Assembly: GCF_014640335.1 (NCBI RefSeq)
Contig: NZ_BMGT01000003.1
Location: 417,149 to 481,148, forward strand
DNA from: Edaphobacter dinghuensis
Lineage (GTDB): Bacteria > Acidobacteriota > Terriglobia > Terriglobales > Acidobacteriaceae
Reading direction: 5' to 3'
Length of the DNA stretch: 64,000 bases
The translations under genes and the position numbers were made by a program. Positions 8,411 through 16,357 of the stretch are shown here, piece after piece (position 1 is the stretch's first letter; each line of letters begins with the position of its first letter). The notes under the pieces were generated by a model. That model was not told where the DNA came from, searched no databases, and was given only the letters and a program-made list of their open reading frames with translations.

Positions 8411-9315
8411 CGATGGAGAAAAGCGATGAAAAGAACGGGAGTGATCAGCACCAGGTCTGCGGCGGCGCGCAGAGTAAGAGGTGCAATGTGGCGGCGATAG
8501 TGCAGCACGAGCAGAAGAACGGCAGAGATACTCGTGGCAGATGGGATTACCCACGGAGCGCGGTGATAGAAGAGAGCGAGCGCTGTTCCCGCGAGAGCGA
8601 TAATGATGGCAAAGAGGGGCAGATGGCGGAGAGCGAAGCGGGTAGTGGCATGAGTAGGGTGGTCGGGGACTGAAGAGCGTTGAGGGTCGTGCTCCCAGGC
8701 ATAGATGAAGAGGCAATTCGAACTGCAGAGCATCGCCAGAAGAAGCGCTGAGGGTAGAAGTGCAAGGCGCAGACTTGGTTGGCGCGCAACGGTAGGAATG
8801 AAGGTGGCGGCGGCGAAGAAGATGCCGACAGCGATCTCCTTGGGGAAGCGGTGGGCGCTGCGCGTGGCATGAATGAGGATGAAGTATCCGAACAACAGAC
8901 CGCCAAGGATGAGGTAGAGGTGAATGGCTTCGGTGGAAAGATGAAACAGCAGAGGGGCGAGTGCTCCCGAAGCCAGCAGTATTCCGGTGAGGAAGGCGGT
9001 TCGGTGGCGGTGGTGGAAGTAGTGGCGGGCTTCGAGGTGTTGCTCCTGTCGTGACTGGCTATCGAGCAGCCGCGTGTCGAGAAGGCGATCAGCGGCGTAG
9101 AGCATCCAAACGGCGATGAACATTGCGGCGACGGAAGAGAGGGGAAGGCGGATGTGGTCGGCGGCGGCGATAAACCATACCCAGAGAGCGGCGATAGTAG
9201 GTGCGTCAAGAGAGAGAAGGTGCCAGAGGACAAGTGGGGAGCGTCGGTCTTTGGAGTGGGGTTTGGCTGCCGGTGTCAGTGTTGGTTGCGTCGAGGTTGA
9301 CGATGCGAGAGCCAC
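8407..9315 (-). CDS. Polytopic membrane protein, possibly UbiA-like
   Basis: A 302-residue protein with eight or nine predicted membrane helices from residue 28 onward (LVLWHLLSLDAPTIAALWVWF, VAAMFIAVWMLYAADRLLD, LTGILLASGALAPLLF, LYLILGGLLFGYFILIH and others). The aspartate-rich segment YAADRLLDTRLLD after helix 2 resembles the first Asp-rich motif of UbiA prenyltransferases, and a second acidic cluster (EHDPQRSSVPDHP) lies in a later loop where UbiA enzymes have their second one. These matches are loose, so the prenyltransferase reading is tentative. It is translationally coupled to the downstream methyltransferase. Confidence 0.55.
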   Translation of the reverse strand: MALASSTSTQPTLTPAAKPHSKDRRSPLVLWHLLSLDAPTIAALWVWFIAAADHIRLPLSSVAAMFIAVWMLYAADRLLDTRLLDSQSRQEQHLEARHYFHHRHRTAFLTGILLASGALAPLLFHLSTEAIHLYLILGGLLFGYFILIHATRSAHRFPKEIAVGIFFAAATFIPTVARQPSLRLALLPSALLLAMLCSSNCLFIYAWEHDPQRSSVPDHPTHATTRFALRHLPLFAIIIALAGTALALFYHRAPWVIPSATSISAVLLLVLHYRRHIAPLTLRAAADLVLITPVLFIAFLHR

Positions 9316-9334
9316 ACTCTTATTTTAGGCGCGA

Positions 9335-9371
9335 AAAAAGGAGCAGCTCAAAAGGGAAGCTGCTCCTTTTT
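9335..9371. terminator. Rho-independent terminator after the GH57 gene
   Basis: A perfect 14-bp stem, AAAAAGGAGCAGCT with AGCTGCTCCTTTTT, and a 9-nt loop. Read leftward it follows the GH57 stop by 15 bp and ends in a U-run. Read rightward it also ends in a U-run, so it could work in both directions. Confidence 0.85.
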
Positions 9372-9386
9372 CCTGTTGCGTCCAAT

Positions 9387-11222
9387 TTAAGCGGTTGCGG
9401 CGTCTTCGCTTGGAGCTAGCGCAGCCTCGGCGGGAATCTTTGCCGGTACAGCTTCGTGGGCCTCATGAGCTCCGGCAACCCACAGCCCAGGATCGATATC
9501 TGGAAAAACGCTGTCGCGAAGCTCGATCTCCGCGAGGCGTGCCTCCTGCGTCGGTGTCAGGCTGCCGCTCGATTCAAAGCCCTGCCAGATGGCTTTGACC
9601 TCGTTGAACTGATCGTTGTGCGTGAGGAAGCGAATCTCGGCGTAGTCACGCGCAGCCCCTGTCGTGATAAGGAACTGCCAGTCGGAGGACTCTAGCAGCA
9701 GCAGTTCGCGGCAGAGCTGTTGCATGATGCGCTTGCCCATCGCGGACTTGCGCCACTCACCGGCAGTGCAGACCTCGCGCGTATAAAGTTCGGCGGGATA
9801 GATGTGCGTGTAGGTCCACGAGGTATCGGGGTTCATCCAGACATGGTTGTTGCCCTCGGCTCCCCATGAGCCTTCATGCATAGCGATGAAGCCCGCGCGA
9901 GGATAACGGTTCAGATACTCGGCGCAACTGATCAACTCAATGCCCGTGTTGTGATCGTGGATGGTGCGCGCCACGGCCTCGAGCCACAGCGTTCCTTCAA
10001 ACCACCAGTGGCCGAACAACTCTGCGTCAAAGGGAGAGCAGAGGATCGGCGGAATCGCGTCGTTGAAGCCGGACTGAAGCGCCTCCCACACCAGGTGGAC
10101 GTAGTTGGCGGCATGAGACTTTACACGCTCTGCGGCATCCTGTGGATAGTAGGGCTGTTTGTCGCCCATGTCGACCTTGGAGCCGGTGACGCGCCAGTAG
10201 CGATGACCGCCGGGCCAGCGCTTTTTATGGAAGTCGAGATAGGTGCCGTCGCCGGGATAGCCGCTATCACCCGACCAGACCTGGACACCGGTGCGCGGAT
10301 CGCGAGGAAAGATAGTAGTGGCGTTGGCCTTATCGTAAGGACCGTCGACATAGTACGGCTGGTAGAGACGGCGATAGTCGCGGTGCGTCATCTGCTCGGT
10401 CTGCTCGTCGGTCGGGACAGCGCCGTTGAGCAGCTCATAAGGCGAGGGAACGCGGTGCGACTCTTCGACGAGATGAGTATCGACGAAGAAGAAATCGATG
10501 TTGGACTCAGAGAGTGCCTGCTCCACGCCGATGCGGTCGAAGCCGGAAGGTGTTGGCGTGCCGTCTGCATTGGCGACTGGATAGTTCCAGAAGCCTGCGG
10601 GACGATAGCCGCACTCGGGTGCCCATATTCCCCTGGGATGCTCGCCGATGTGGCGGGTATGAGTGGCGACGGCGGTGCGAATCTGCGCGCGCACGCTCTC
10701 GTCCGTGCCTAAGAGCGGCATGTAGCCGTGAGTAGCGCCGCACGTGATGATGTCAATCAGGCCGATGTCGTTGAAGTGGCGGAAGGCCTTGATGATGTTC
10801 TGGTCGAAGTGATTGAAGTCTTCAAGCGCCTGCGAAAAAAAGCGATGCCAGAAGCGCGCAGTCTCGGCGTAGTGGGCCTCGCCCGACTGTGTGAAGAATG
10901 CCTCGTCTTCCTGCGCGGCGACAATCTTTCGTCCAAGATAGTTGGGGAACTCCGCGATAAAGACAGGATGCGAGAGCTGCTCCAGCAAAATAGGCGAGAG
11001 ATTGAGATTGCAGTTGAAGCGGACGTTATCGCGCTCAAGATTCTTGAGGACGCGCAATAGCGGCAGATAGGTCTCAGCGGCAGCCTCGTGTAACCACTCC
11101 AGGCCATGGGGCCAGGTACCGTGATTGACTACGTAGGGCAGATGGGCGTGCAGAGTGAAGGTGAGAAACCCTGAAGGTTTTCTCGTAATGTTAACTGCGG
11201 TGTGTGGCGATGCCTTCGTCAA
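9387..11222 (-). CDS. GH57 1,4-alpha-glucan branching enzyme (DUF1957 type)
   Basis: A cytoplasmic glycoside hydrolase family 57 protein of about 611 residues. It opens its barrel with GFLTFTLHAHLPYVVNHGTW. The GIWAPECGYRPAGF segment holds the expected nucleophile glutamate, and SPFDAELFGHWWFEGTLWLE holds the acid/base aspartate and is characteristic of the DUF1957 branching-enzyme branch. Members make alpha-1,6 branches in glycogen. The start is uncertain. TTG at 11222 is preferred because GAGG stands 9 nt before it and it leaves a short N-terminal leader. A GTG at 11363 in the same frame would add 47 residues without family resemblance. It appears to be transcribed alone. Confidence 0.85.
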   Translation of the reverse strand: MTKASPHTAVNITRKPSGFLTFTLHAHLPYVVNHGTWPHGLEWLHEAAAETYLPLLRVLKNLERDNVRFNCNLNLSPILLEQLSHPVFIAEFPNYLGRKIVAAQEDEAFFTQSGEAHYAETARFWHRFFSQALEDFNHFDQNIIKAFRHFNDIGLIDIITCGATHGYMPLLGTDESVRAQIRTAVATHTRHIGEHPRGIWAPECGYRPAGFWNYPVANADGTPTPSGFDRIGVEQALSESNIDFFFVDTHLVEESHRVPSPYELLNGAVPTDEQTEQMTHRDYRRLYQPYYVDGPYDKANATTIFPRDPRTGVQVWSGDSGYPGDGTYLDFHKKRWPGGHRYWRVTGSKVDMGDKQPYYPQDAAERVKSHAANYVHLVWEALQSGFNDAIPPILCSPFDAELFGHWWFEGTLWLEAVARTIHDHNTGIELISCAEYLNRYPRAGFIAMHEGSWGAEGNNHVWMNPDTSWTYTHIYPAELYTREVCTAGEWRKSAMGKRIMQQLCRELLLLESSDWQFLITTGAARDYAEIRFLTHNDQFNEVKAIWQGFESSGSLTPTQEARLAEIELRDSVFPDIDPGLWVAGAHEAHEAVPAKIPAEAALAPSEDAATA

Positions 11223-11408
11223 GACGGAGTACCTCAAAGAAGTAGTTTTCTTTCGGCAAAAGAAGCATCGTACTGGGTTTTTCTGGCCCGCTGATACCAA
11301 GTTTACACGAAGGGTGCGCAGTGAAATATCGGTCACGTGTGGTGGCAGATCAAGTGCCACCACACGAAAGAAGAGCGATAAAACTGAACCAGCGGTGGGA
11401 TACGACTG

Positions 11409-12512
11409 CTACTGTTGTTGATCGTTTGGCCGCTGCTGGAGGTTGGGGTTATCGGATGCATTCCGCGGGTTGTTGGAGACGCGCAGAGAGATCGCATTCG
11501 TCAGATGAAATCGAACCAGGCTTTCCGAGGGAATTTGCACCTGCTCTCCCCGGGTGATGGCGTTGCTTCCGGCGCCTACGCCGCCACCTGCAGCCGCCCC
11601 GATGGCAGCTCCTTTGCCGCCGCCGAAGATGCCGCCGAGAATAGCTCCCACGGCTGCACCGCCGCCGGTTTTGATGGCGGTATTTTTGCCGCGTCCCTTG
11701 CCTGCTACGCTATAGGGCTCGGTCGTGAGGGCGACGCTATTGCCGCGGTGGCGGAGCCCTGTGAGTTCGATGGTCAAAAGAGAGTTGCCTTTGAAGTGAG
11801 CAGCTTCCTGCACGGCATCGACCCGGCCCGAGACGGCGGCGCCGTGGGGAATGGCGACGACTCCATCAATGACAACATCGCTGGCTACGGTGCCGCTGAA
11901 GCTGTCGCCCTGCTGCGTGCTGGCGCTATCGAGCGTTTGGGTAATGCGAATTGGCAAGGTCGTGCCCGCCGGAATGGTGACATCTCGGAAGGCAGGGGCT
12001 GCCGGTGCTGGCGGAGGAGGTGGCGGCGGCGGAGCGGCCTGAGCCTGCTCGGGAGGAGCGACGCGCTCGATGGGAGCAGGGGAGTGATCCGGCTCGGGCT
12101 TCGCCTTCTTCCTGATCGGTTCTTTGCGGGCGCGCTCAGTAGGCGGCGGTGCGATGACTGCGGGTTGAGGCGCAGGCTGCTGCTCTGGCTGCGCTGCCGC
12201 CTGTTGAACGGTGAGGTTATTGATGACCGTCTTAAGGCCCGCAACCTGGGCTGCATCCGAGGCGGCGAGCGAGCGAGCGGCGTCGTTACTGACGGTTCCG
12301 TTCAGCGTGGCGATACCATTTTCGACTGTGGCCTGGATGGATGCAGGTTGAAGTGCGCTGTCTCCTGCAATTCGAGACTGAACTGCGGTGGTAAGAGCAG
12401 CATCATCAGGCGGAGGAGAAGATTTTTTGCAACCACCAAGGCTGAGTGCTACAGCGAAAACGGCGGCAAGTGTAACGGCGCGCGGAACGGAGATGATATG
12501 GGAGACGTGCAT
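11409..12512 (-). CDS. BON-domain lipoprotein with glycine-zipper region
   Basis: A 367-residue envelope lipoprotein. The signal sequence ends in the lipobox LSLGGC, with acylated Cys28. Residues 38-105 form a BON domain (AVQSRIAGDSALQPASIQATVENGIATLNG, then AAQVAGLKTVINNLTV), a fold thought to bind membranes. A Pro/Ala/Glu/Lys-rich linker follows at 105-175. The C-terminal half (TLPIRITQTLDSASTQQGDSF) contains a glycine zipper, GGGAAVGAILGGIFGGGKGA, and a short beta-rich end. ATG is preceded by GAGG at 4 nt. Role unknown. It probably spans or contacts the outer membrane and periplasm. Confidence 0.8.
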   Translation of the reverse strand: MHVSHIISVPRAVTLAAVFAVALSLGGCKKSSPPPDDAALTTAVQSRIAGDSALQPASIQATVENGIATLNGTVSNDAARSLAASDAAQVAGLKTVINNLTVQQAAAQPEQQPAPQPAVIAPPPTERARKEPIRKKAKPEPDHSPAPIERVAPPEQAQAAPPPPPPPPAPAAPAFRDVTIPAGTTLPIRITQTLDSASTQQGDSFSGTVASDVVIDGVVAIPHGAAVSGRVDAVQEAAHFKGNSLLTIELTGLRHRGNSVALTTEPYSVAGKGRGKNTAIKTGGGAAVGAILGGIFGGGKGAAIGAAAGGGVGAGSNAITRGEQVQIPSESLVRFHLTNAISLRVSNNPRNASDNPNLQQRPNDQQQ

Positions 12513-12891
12513 AGAACCTCGTTATAGGCAGAGCTGTTGCAAACACTGTAACTCACTCTATTGGTATCAGATGCTGCGGCCTCATTAAGGGCTGTCCAAA
12601 TAACCGCAACCGCTATGCAACAAAGCAATTTTGTAAGCTGTCTCATAGACGAATGCAGACCTGTAATCGTGAGGTCGGCGAGATAGAAGGGGAGCAGGCA
12701 GAGGTGCCGACGGCGCAACCTATTCCATCAGGAGGGCATCTTTTCCTTACAGGCTTGCTGACGTCACAAACGCTTTATCTTGCGCTAAAGGTTATGCTTG
12801 ATGTTCGGCAGCGACCATGAGTTTATTCCGTCCGCTGGGGTATAAAGGCGGAGAGCCGATTTTGCATTCACAGAAGATAGGAGAAATGAAT
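12513..12891. other. Divergent intergenic region, BON lipoprotein / YtxH protein
   Basis: A 379-bp gap between two divergent starts. It should hold both promoters, but I could not assign convincing -35/-10 pairs. A leftward frame at 12449-12646 begins MRQLTKLLCCIAVAVIWTAL and looks superficially like a signal peptide, but it has no ribosome-binding site and overlaps the lipoprotein start, so it is not called. Confidence 0.6.
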
Positions 12892-13284
12892 ATGTCAGAT
12901 AACGACAACGGTGTAGGCGGGTTGGGTTGGTTTTTGGCTGGTTTGGGCGTAGGCGCCCTCGTAGGTGTTCTCTACGCTCCCAAAGCCGGCAAAGAGACGC
13001 GCGAAGACCTGGTAGCGAGTGCGCTCGATGCGAAGGAGAGGGCAGCCGTCCTGGCCCAGCAGGGTAAAGAGCGCGCCGCCGATCTGGCAGCGCAGGGCAA
13101 ACAGCAGGTCAGCGATTATGTCGATCGCGGCAAAGAGTATTATGACCGTGGCCGCAGCCAGTGGGCCGAGTATGTTGAGAAGGGCAAAGGCCTGGTGCAG
13201 GAGCAACAGGGCAAGGTTTCCGCCGCGATCGACGCAGGCAAGGATGCCTATGCGAACGCAACGAAGGACTTGGGCAAGGCTTAG
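12892..13284 (+). CDS. YtxH-domain membrane-anchored protein
   Basis: A 130-residue protein with one N-terminal membrane helix (GLGWFLAGLGVGALVGVLYAP) followed directly by KAGKETREDLV, the hallmark of YtxH/gas-vesicle GvpP-like stress proteins. The remainder is a long charged amphipathic helix with repeated KERAA(D/V)LAxQGKQ and YVxxGKxYYDRG-type units. The ATG at 12892 is chosen because AGGAG precedes it by 8 nt. An in-frame ATG at 12886 is too close to that site. It is followed by a strong hairpin and then another membrane-anchored helical protein. Function in the family is poorly known, probably envelope stress. Confidence 0.82.
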   Translation: MSDNDNGVGGLGWFLAGLGVGALVGVLYAPKAGKETREDLVASALDAKERAAVLAQQGKERAADLAAQGKQQVSDYVDRGKEYYDRGRSQWAEYVEKGKGLVQEQQGKVSAAIDAGKDAYANATKDLGKA

Positions 13285-13294
13285 TTGAATCCTG

Positions 13295-13327
13295 GGGCCT
13301 GATCTCCCGTGGATGGAGATCAGGCCC
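13295..13327 (+). terminator. Strong hairpin after the YtxH gene
   Basis: A perfect 13-bp stem, GGGCCTGATCTCC with GGAGATCAGGCCC, and a 7-nt loop, 10 bp after the stop codon. The following sequence is only weakly T-rich (GAAATTTG), so it may attenuate rather than fully terminate transcription into the next gene. Confidence 0.65.
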
Positions 13328-13356
13328 GAAATTTGTGTACTTGAAAGAGAGGCTGC

Positions 13357-13941
13357 ATGATAGCGGCACAATTTGTTCTGTCGGGGATGTGGCTACAGGA
13401 TGCCGACTCAATCTCTTCAGGCAACTCCCGGTTGCTGATGATCTTTGTGGGCATGGTTGCGGCGGCCTTGATCGTGCAGGCGATCGCGCTTGTAGTCATG
13501 GCTATTGGTGCAGCCAAGGCACGCAAGCGTGTATTGACGATTGTCGAAGAAGTTCGAGCAAAGGCGATGCCTGCCCTCGAAAGCACGCAGGACTTTATCG
13601 CCAATACCGCTCCGAAGATGATTACTCTTGCCGAGAACCTCGTCGAAACCAGTAACGTGGTTCGCAGTAAAGCCGCTGAATTCGATGCTACTCTCAGCGA
13701 CGTCAACAGTAGAGCGCGGGTGCAGGCTGCTAGAGCCGACGATATTGTGACCACAGTTCTGACTAGCACGGCTGAGGCGGTGAATGCGGTTCAACGCGGC
13801 ATCAATGTTCCCATTCGAGAGTTTAATGGCCTGATGAACGCTCTGAAGGCCGGACTCGATGTTCTGGTGGGGCGCAGCAAAAAGTTTGGCAGCGGTCGCG
13901 CTCAAGCGAACTATCGCGAGAGCAACGACATCGATCTCTAA
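13357..13941 (+). CDS. Single-pass membrane protein with helical cytoplasmic tail, unknown function
   Basis: A 194-residue protein with one strong membrane helix at about 26-48 (LLMIFVGMVAAALIVQAIALVVM). The rest is alpha-helical, with a pattern of small residues and charges (KARKRVLTIVEEVRAKAMPAL, NTAPKMITLAENLVETSNVV, NSRARVQAARADDIVTTVLTSTAEAV) like DUF948-type coiled proteins. AGAGG precedes the ATG. It lies in the same direction as the YtxH gene, 72 bp after its stop. The two probably form an envelope-stress pair, which is inference from context. No enzymatic motif is visible. Confidence 0.7.
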   Translation: MIAAQFVLSGMWLQDADSISSGNSRLLMIFVGMVAAALIVQAIALVVMAIGAAKARKRVLTIVEEVRAKAMPALESTQDFIANTAPKMITLAENLVETSNVVRSKAAEFDATLSDVNSRARVQAARADDIVTTVLTSTAEAVNAVQRGINVPIREFNGLMNALKAGLDVLVGRSKKFGSGRAQANYRESNDIDL

Positions 13942-13956
13942 ACAAAGTTCAAATTC

Positions 13957-15069
13957 TTAAAAAATCCAACCACCCCCGACAACCTCGTCTTCTTGATAGA
14001 AGACGGCGGCTTGACCGGGGGTGATTGCACGTTGGGGCTCGTCAAAGATGGCGGTGACGGTTCCATCAGGTCCAGGGCTGAGTGTTGCTGCAGCGGGCGT
14101 GTGACGGTGGCGGACCTTGATGGTGACGCGGATGTCTTCGGTCAACTCGGGGATGGAGATCCAGTTGATGCGGTTGGCGCGCAGATTGGTGGACATCAGC
14201 TCGTCGTTTGAGCCGACGGTGACGCGATGACTGTCCGGGTGAATTGCGAGCACATACAGCGGATCGGCAGAGGTGAGTCCGAGGCCCTTGCGCTGACCTA
14301 CCGTAAAGCTCTGAATGCCTTGATGATGACCGATGACCTCGCCTGAGCTGGAGACAAGTTCGCCCGCAGAGTCGGGAAGGTCTTCGCCCTGCTCGTCGAG
14401 ATACGCCTTGAGGAAGGCGTTGTAGTCGCCGCCGGGGATGAAGCAGATCTCCTGCGAGTCGGGCTTTGTGGCTACATTGAGGCCAGCTTCGGAGGCCATC
14501 TCGCGCACGGCCGGCTTTTGCATCTCGCCGAGCGGGAAGAGCGTGCGGGAGAGCTGTTCCTGTGTCAGGCCGAAGAGGAAGTAAGTCTGGTCTTTCGAGT
14601 GGTCGGCGGGGCGGGAGAGAATCCAGCGCTGACGAGCTTCGTCGAAGCGGTTGCGAGCGTAATGACCGGTCGCGATGCGGTCGGCTCCGATCTGGCGAGC
14701 CGTGGTGAGTAACTGATCGAACTTTAAATGGTTGTTGCAGAGGGTGCAGGGAATCGGGGTTCGGCCTGCGAGGTATTCGGAGACGAAGGGCTTGACGACA
14801 TCGGCCTCGAAGCGATCCTGCTGGTTGACGACATAGTAGGGAATGTCGAGCTGCTCGGCTACGTGGCGAGCGTCATACACATCATCGATAGAACAGCAGC
14901 GGCCTTGCACTGCTTCGGGCATTCCCTCGTGTCCGCTGAGGCGGCGCTGGTTCCAGAGCTGGAGGGTGAGGCCGACGAGCGTGTAGCCCTGCGAGCGCAG
15001 CAGCGCGGCGACGGCGGAGGAGTCGACTCCTCCGGACATGGCTACGGCGATGGTCTGCTGCTCGGGCAT
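13957..15069 (-). CDS. mnmA: tRNA-specific 2-thiouridylase MnmA
   Basis: A 370-residue enzyme that inserts sulfur at C2 of the wobble uridine in tRNA for Lys, Glu and Gln. The PP-loop ATP site is VAMSGGVDSSAVAALL near residue 10. The first catalytic cysteine lies in GRTPIPCTLCNNHLKF near residue 100, and the second is in DSQEICFIPGGDYNAFL near residue 200. GHYAR and VGQRKGLG are also family signatures. The ATG at 15069 gives the standard N-terminus MPEQQTIAVAMSGG. The open frame upstream is non-coding and partly made of the dispersed hairpin element. It may receive sulfur from the cysteine desulfurase encoded at 26 kb. Confidence 0.95.
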   Translation of the reverse strand: MPEQQTIAVAMSGGVDSSAVAALLRSQGYTLVGLTLQLWNQRRLSGHEGMPEAVQGRCCSIDDVYDARHVAEQLDIPYYVVNQQDRFEADVVKPFVSEYLAGRTPIPCTLCNNHLKFDQLLTTARQIGADRIATGHYARNRFDEARQRWILSRPADHSKDQTYFLFGLTQEQLSRTLFPLGEMQKPAVREMASEAGLNVATKPDSQEICFIPGGDYNAFLKAYLDEQGEDLPDSAGELVSSSGEVIGHHQGIQSFTVGQRKGLGLTSADPLYVLAIHPDSHRVTVGSNDELMSTNLRANRINWISIPELTEDIRVTIKVRHRHTPAAATLSPGPDGTVTAIFDEPQRAITPGQAAVFYQEDEVVGGGWIF

Positions 15070-15103
15070 ACTGCTTCTATTTTCGCAGATATCGCAGGGA
15101 AAA

Positions 15104-15155
15104 GACGAAATACAGGGGTCTCTCCACTCCGCTGCGCTCCGGTCGAGATGACGTG
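15104..15155 (-). repeat. Dispersed terminator-like hairpin element, copy 1
   Basis: Left arm AATACAGGGGTCTCTCCACT and right arm GGTCGAGATGACGTG as written on the + strand, with a short GC-rich centre (CCGCTGCGCTCC). The right arm lies 15 bp beyond the stop codon of the leftward ICL/PEP-mutase gene. Read leftward, GTCATCTC pairs with GAGAGAC (one bulge) and is followed by CCCTGTATTTCGTC. Confidence 0.85.
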
Positions 15156-15170
15156 CTTCTGAGGCGACAA

Positions 15171-16016
15171 TCACGAGCGTTGTGCCAGGTCCTTTTGAAA
15201 GAAGCCGTTCAGCTCGGCGAAGGTGATGGAGTTGTCCATTCCTGCCATGCTGTTTTGCTCGGCTATCTCGCGGGCGGCGCGGATGAAGCCGGTCCATGCG
15301 GCGCGGGCCAGTGCGGAGCCTACACTGATACGGCGCACACCGAGATCGGCCAGTTCGGGAACTTTGAGCCCGGCGCTCGAGGTGAGCAGGACGTTCACCG
15401 GTTTGGGGTGAACCGCCTTGACGATGGCCTCGATGTCGGCGCGTTTGGTTGCGCCGGGCGCGTAGAGCACGTCTGCGCCTGCCTCGGCGAAGGCCTCGAG
15501 GCGGAGGATGGCTTCGGCCAATGGCTGCGGATGACCGAGCAGGAAGCACTCCGACCTTGCTACGAGCAGAACATCTGCGCCGGAGGCCTTGATTGCTGCC
15601 TTTGCTGCCTTGATTCTTTCGACGGCGAGCGGCAGGTCGTAGAGCGGCTCTTCGCGGTCTCCGGTGGCGTCCTCGATGGAGAGGCCGGCGACGCCGGTTT
15701 CGACGCAGAGACGAACGTTTTCGGCGACGTCTTCGGGCTCGTTGGCGTAGCCGGATTCAAAGTCGGCGTTGACGGGCAGATCGACCGAGGCGACGATCTC
15801 GGCGATGTGGTTGAGCACCTGATCGCGGGAGACTGCCCAGTGCGCGTCGGGCAGACCGCTGGAGAAAGCAAAGCCGCCGCTGGTGGTCGCCAGCGCCTTA
15901 AAGCCCAGGCTGCGGAGGTAGCGGGCTGAACCTACGTCCCATGGGTTCGGGAGGATGAAGCAGCCGCTCTCGTGGAGCTTTCGGAATGCGGTGCGGCGGG
16001 TGACGAAGTCGGTCAT
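15171..16016 (-). CDS. Isocitrate lyase/PEP mutase family enzyme
   Basis: A 281-residue TIM-barrel protein of the ICL/phosphoenolpyruvate mutase superfamily. Signatures are PNPWDVGSARYLRSLGFKALATTSGGFA near the N-terminus, the Mg-binding strand LPVNADFESGYA, GLSIEDATGD, and VLLVARSECFL. The key cysteine of true isocitrate lyases (KKCGH) is absent, so the reaction is more probably cleavage or rearrangement of another 2-oxo-acid derivative, such as oxaloacetate hydrolase, 2-methylisocitrate lyase-like or phosphonopyruvate chemistry. AGGAGG stands 5 nt before ATG. A dispersed hairpin element follows the stop. Confidence 0.82.
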   Translation of the reverse strand: MTDFVTRRTAFRKLHESGCFILPNPWDVGSARYLRSLGFKALATTSGGFAFSSGLPDAHWAVSRDQVLNHIAEIVASVDLPVNADFESGYANEPEDVAENVRLCVETGVAGLSIEDATGDREEPLYDLPLAVERIKAAKAAIKASGADVLLVARSECFLLGHPQPLAEAILRLEAFAEAGADVLYAPGATKRADIEAIVKAVHPKPVNVLLTSSAGLKVPELADLGVRRISVGSALARAAWTGFIRAAREIAEQNSMAGMDNSITFAELNGFFQKDLAQRS

Positions 16017-16357
16017 CTTGTCCTCCTTGGGGGTACCTCCCCTGGTGTACTTAAGTCCTAAAGTATTGATTATAAAGAGTTTATTTTGTAAAGTCTTGCA
16101 TCGAAAGGAGTTACGAGTGAAGCTGCGGCTGATTGCTCTTTTTTCTATCTGCTCTTTCTATTTTACCGAGTTGGACGAAACTAACATGCAATGTCTATCA
16201 GGCTTGTTTTGTCAGGGTTATATGCTTTTGGACTTGACACGTTATTTTGCTGAGGGCAAAAGACAAAATACAGGGGTCTCTCCACTCCGCCACGCGATGA
16301 AACTGCGCGGCTCCGGTCGAGATGACGTGGGTTGAGGTAGCCTGCCTACGGTATGCG
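16017..16357. other. AT-rich intergenic region with hairpin element
   Basis: A 341-bp gap, with its first 240 bp noticeably richer in A+T than the neighbours. It contains the promoter side of the ICL-family gene and, at 16262-16329, copy 2 of the dispersed hairpin. A rightward GTG frame at 16117-16335 (72 residues, KLRLIALFSICSFYFTELDE) has AAAGGAG 6 nt upstream but runs through the hairpin element. It may be a truncated gene or chance. Confidence 0.5.
16262..16329 (-). repeat. Dispersed terminator-like hairpin element, copy 2
   Basis: Same two arms as the other copies, here with a long centre that forms its own near-palindrome (CCGCCACGCGATGAAACTGCGCGG). The right arm starts 28 bp beyond the stop codon of the leftward cytochrome gene, again in the orientation that puts the T-rich tail after the stem. 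Confidence 0.85.

Noticed and set aside
12449..12646. A leftward 65-codon frame starting MRQLTKLLCCIAVAVIWTAL
   Set aside because: The start resembles a signal peptide, but it has no ribosome-binding site and overlaps the start of the BON lipoprotein gene out of frame.
15070..15549. N-terminal extension of MnmA to 15549
   Set aside because: The first conserved MnmA residue follows the ATG at 15069. The extension reads through hairpin copy 1 and the antisense of the ICL-family gene.
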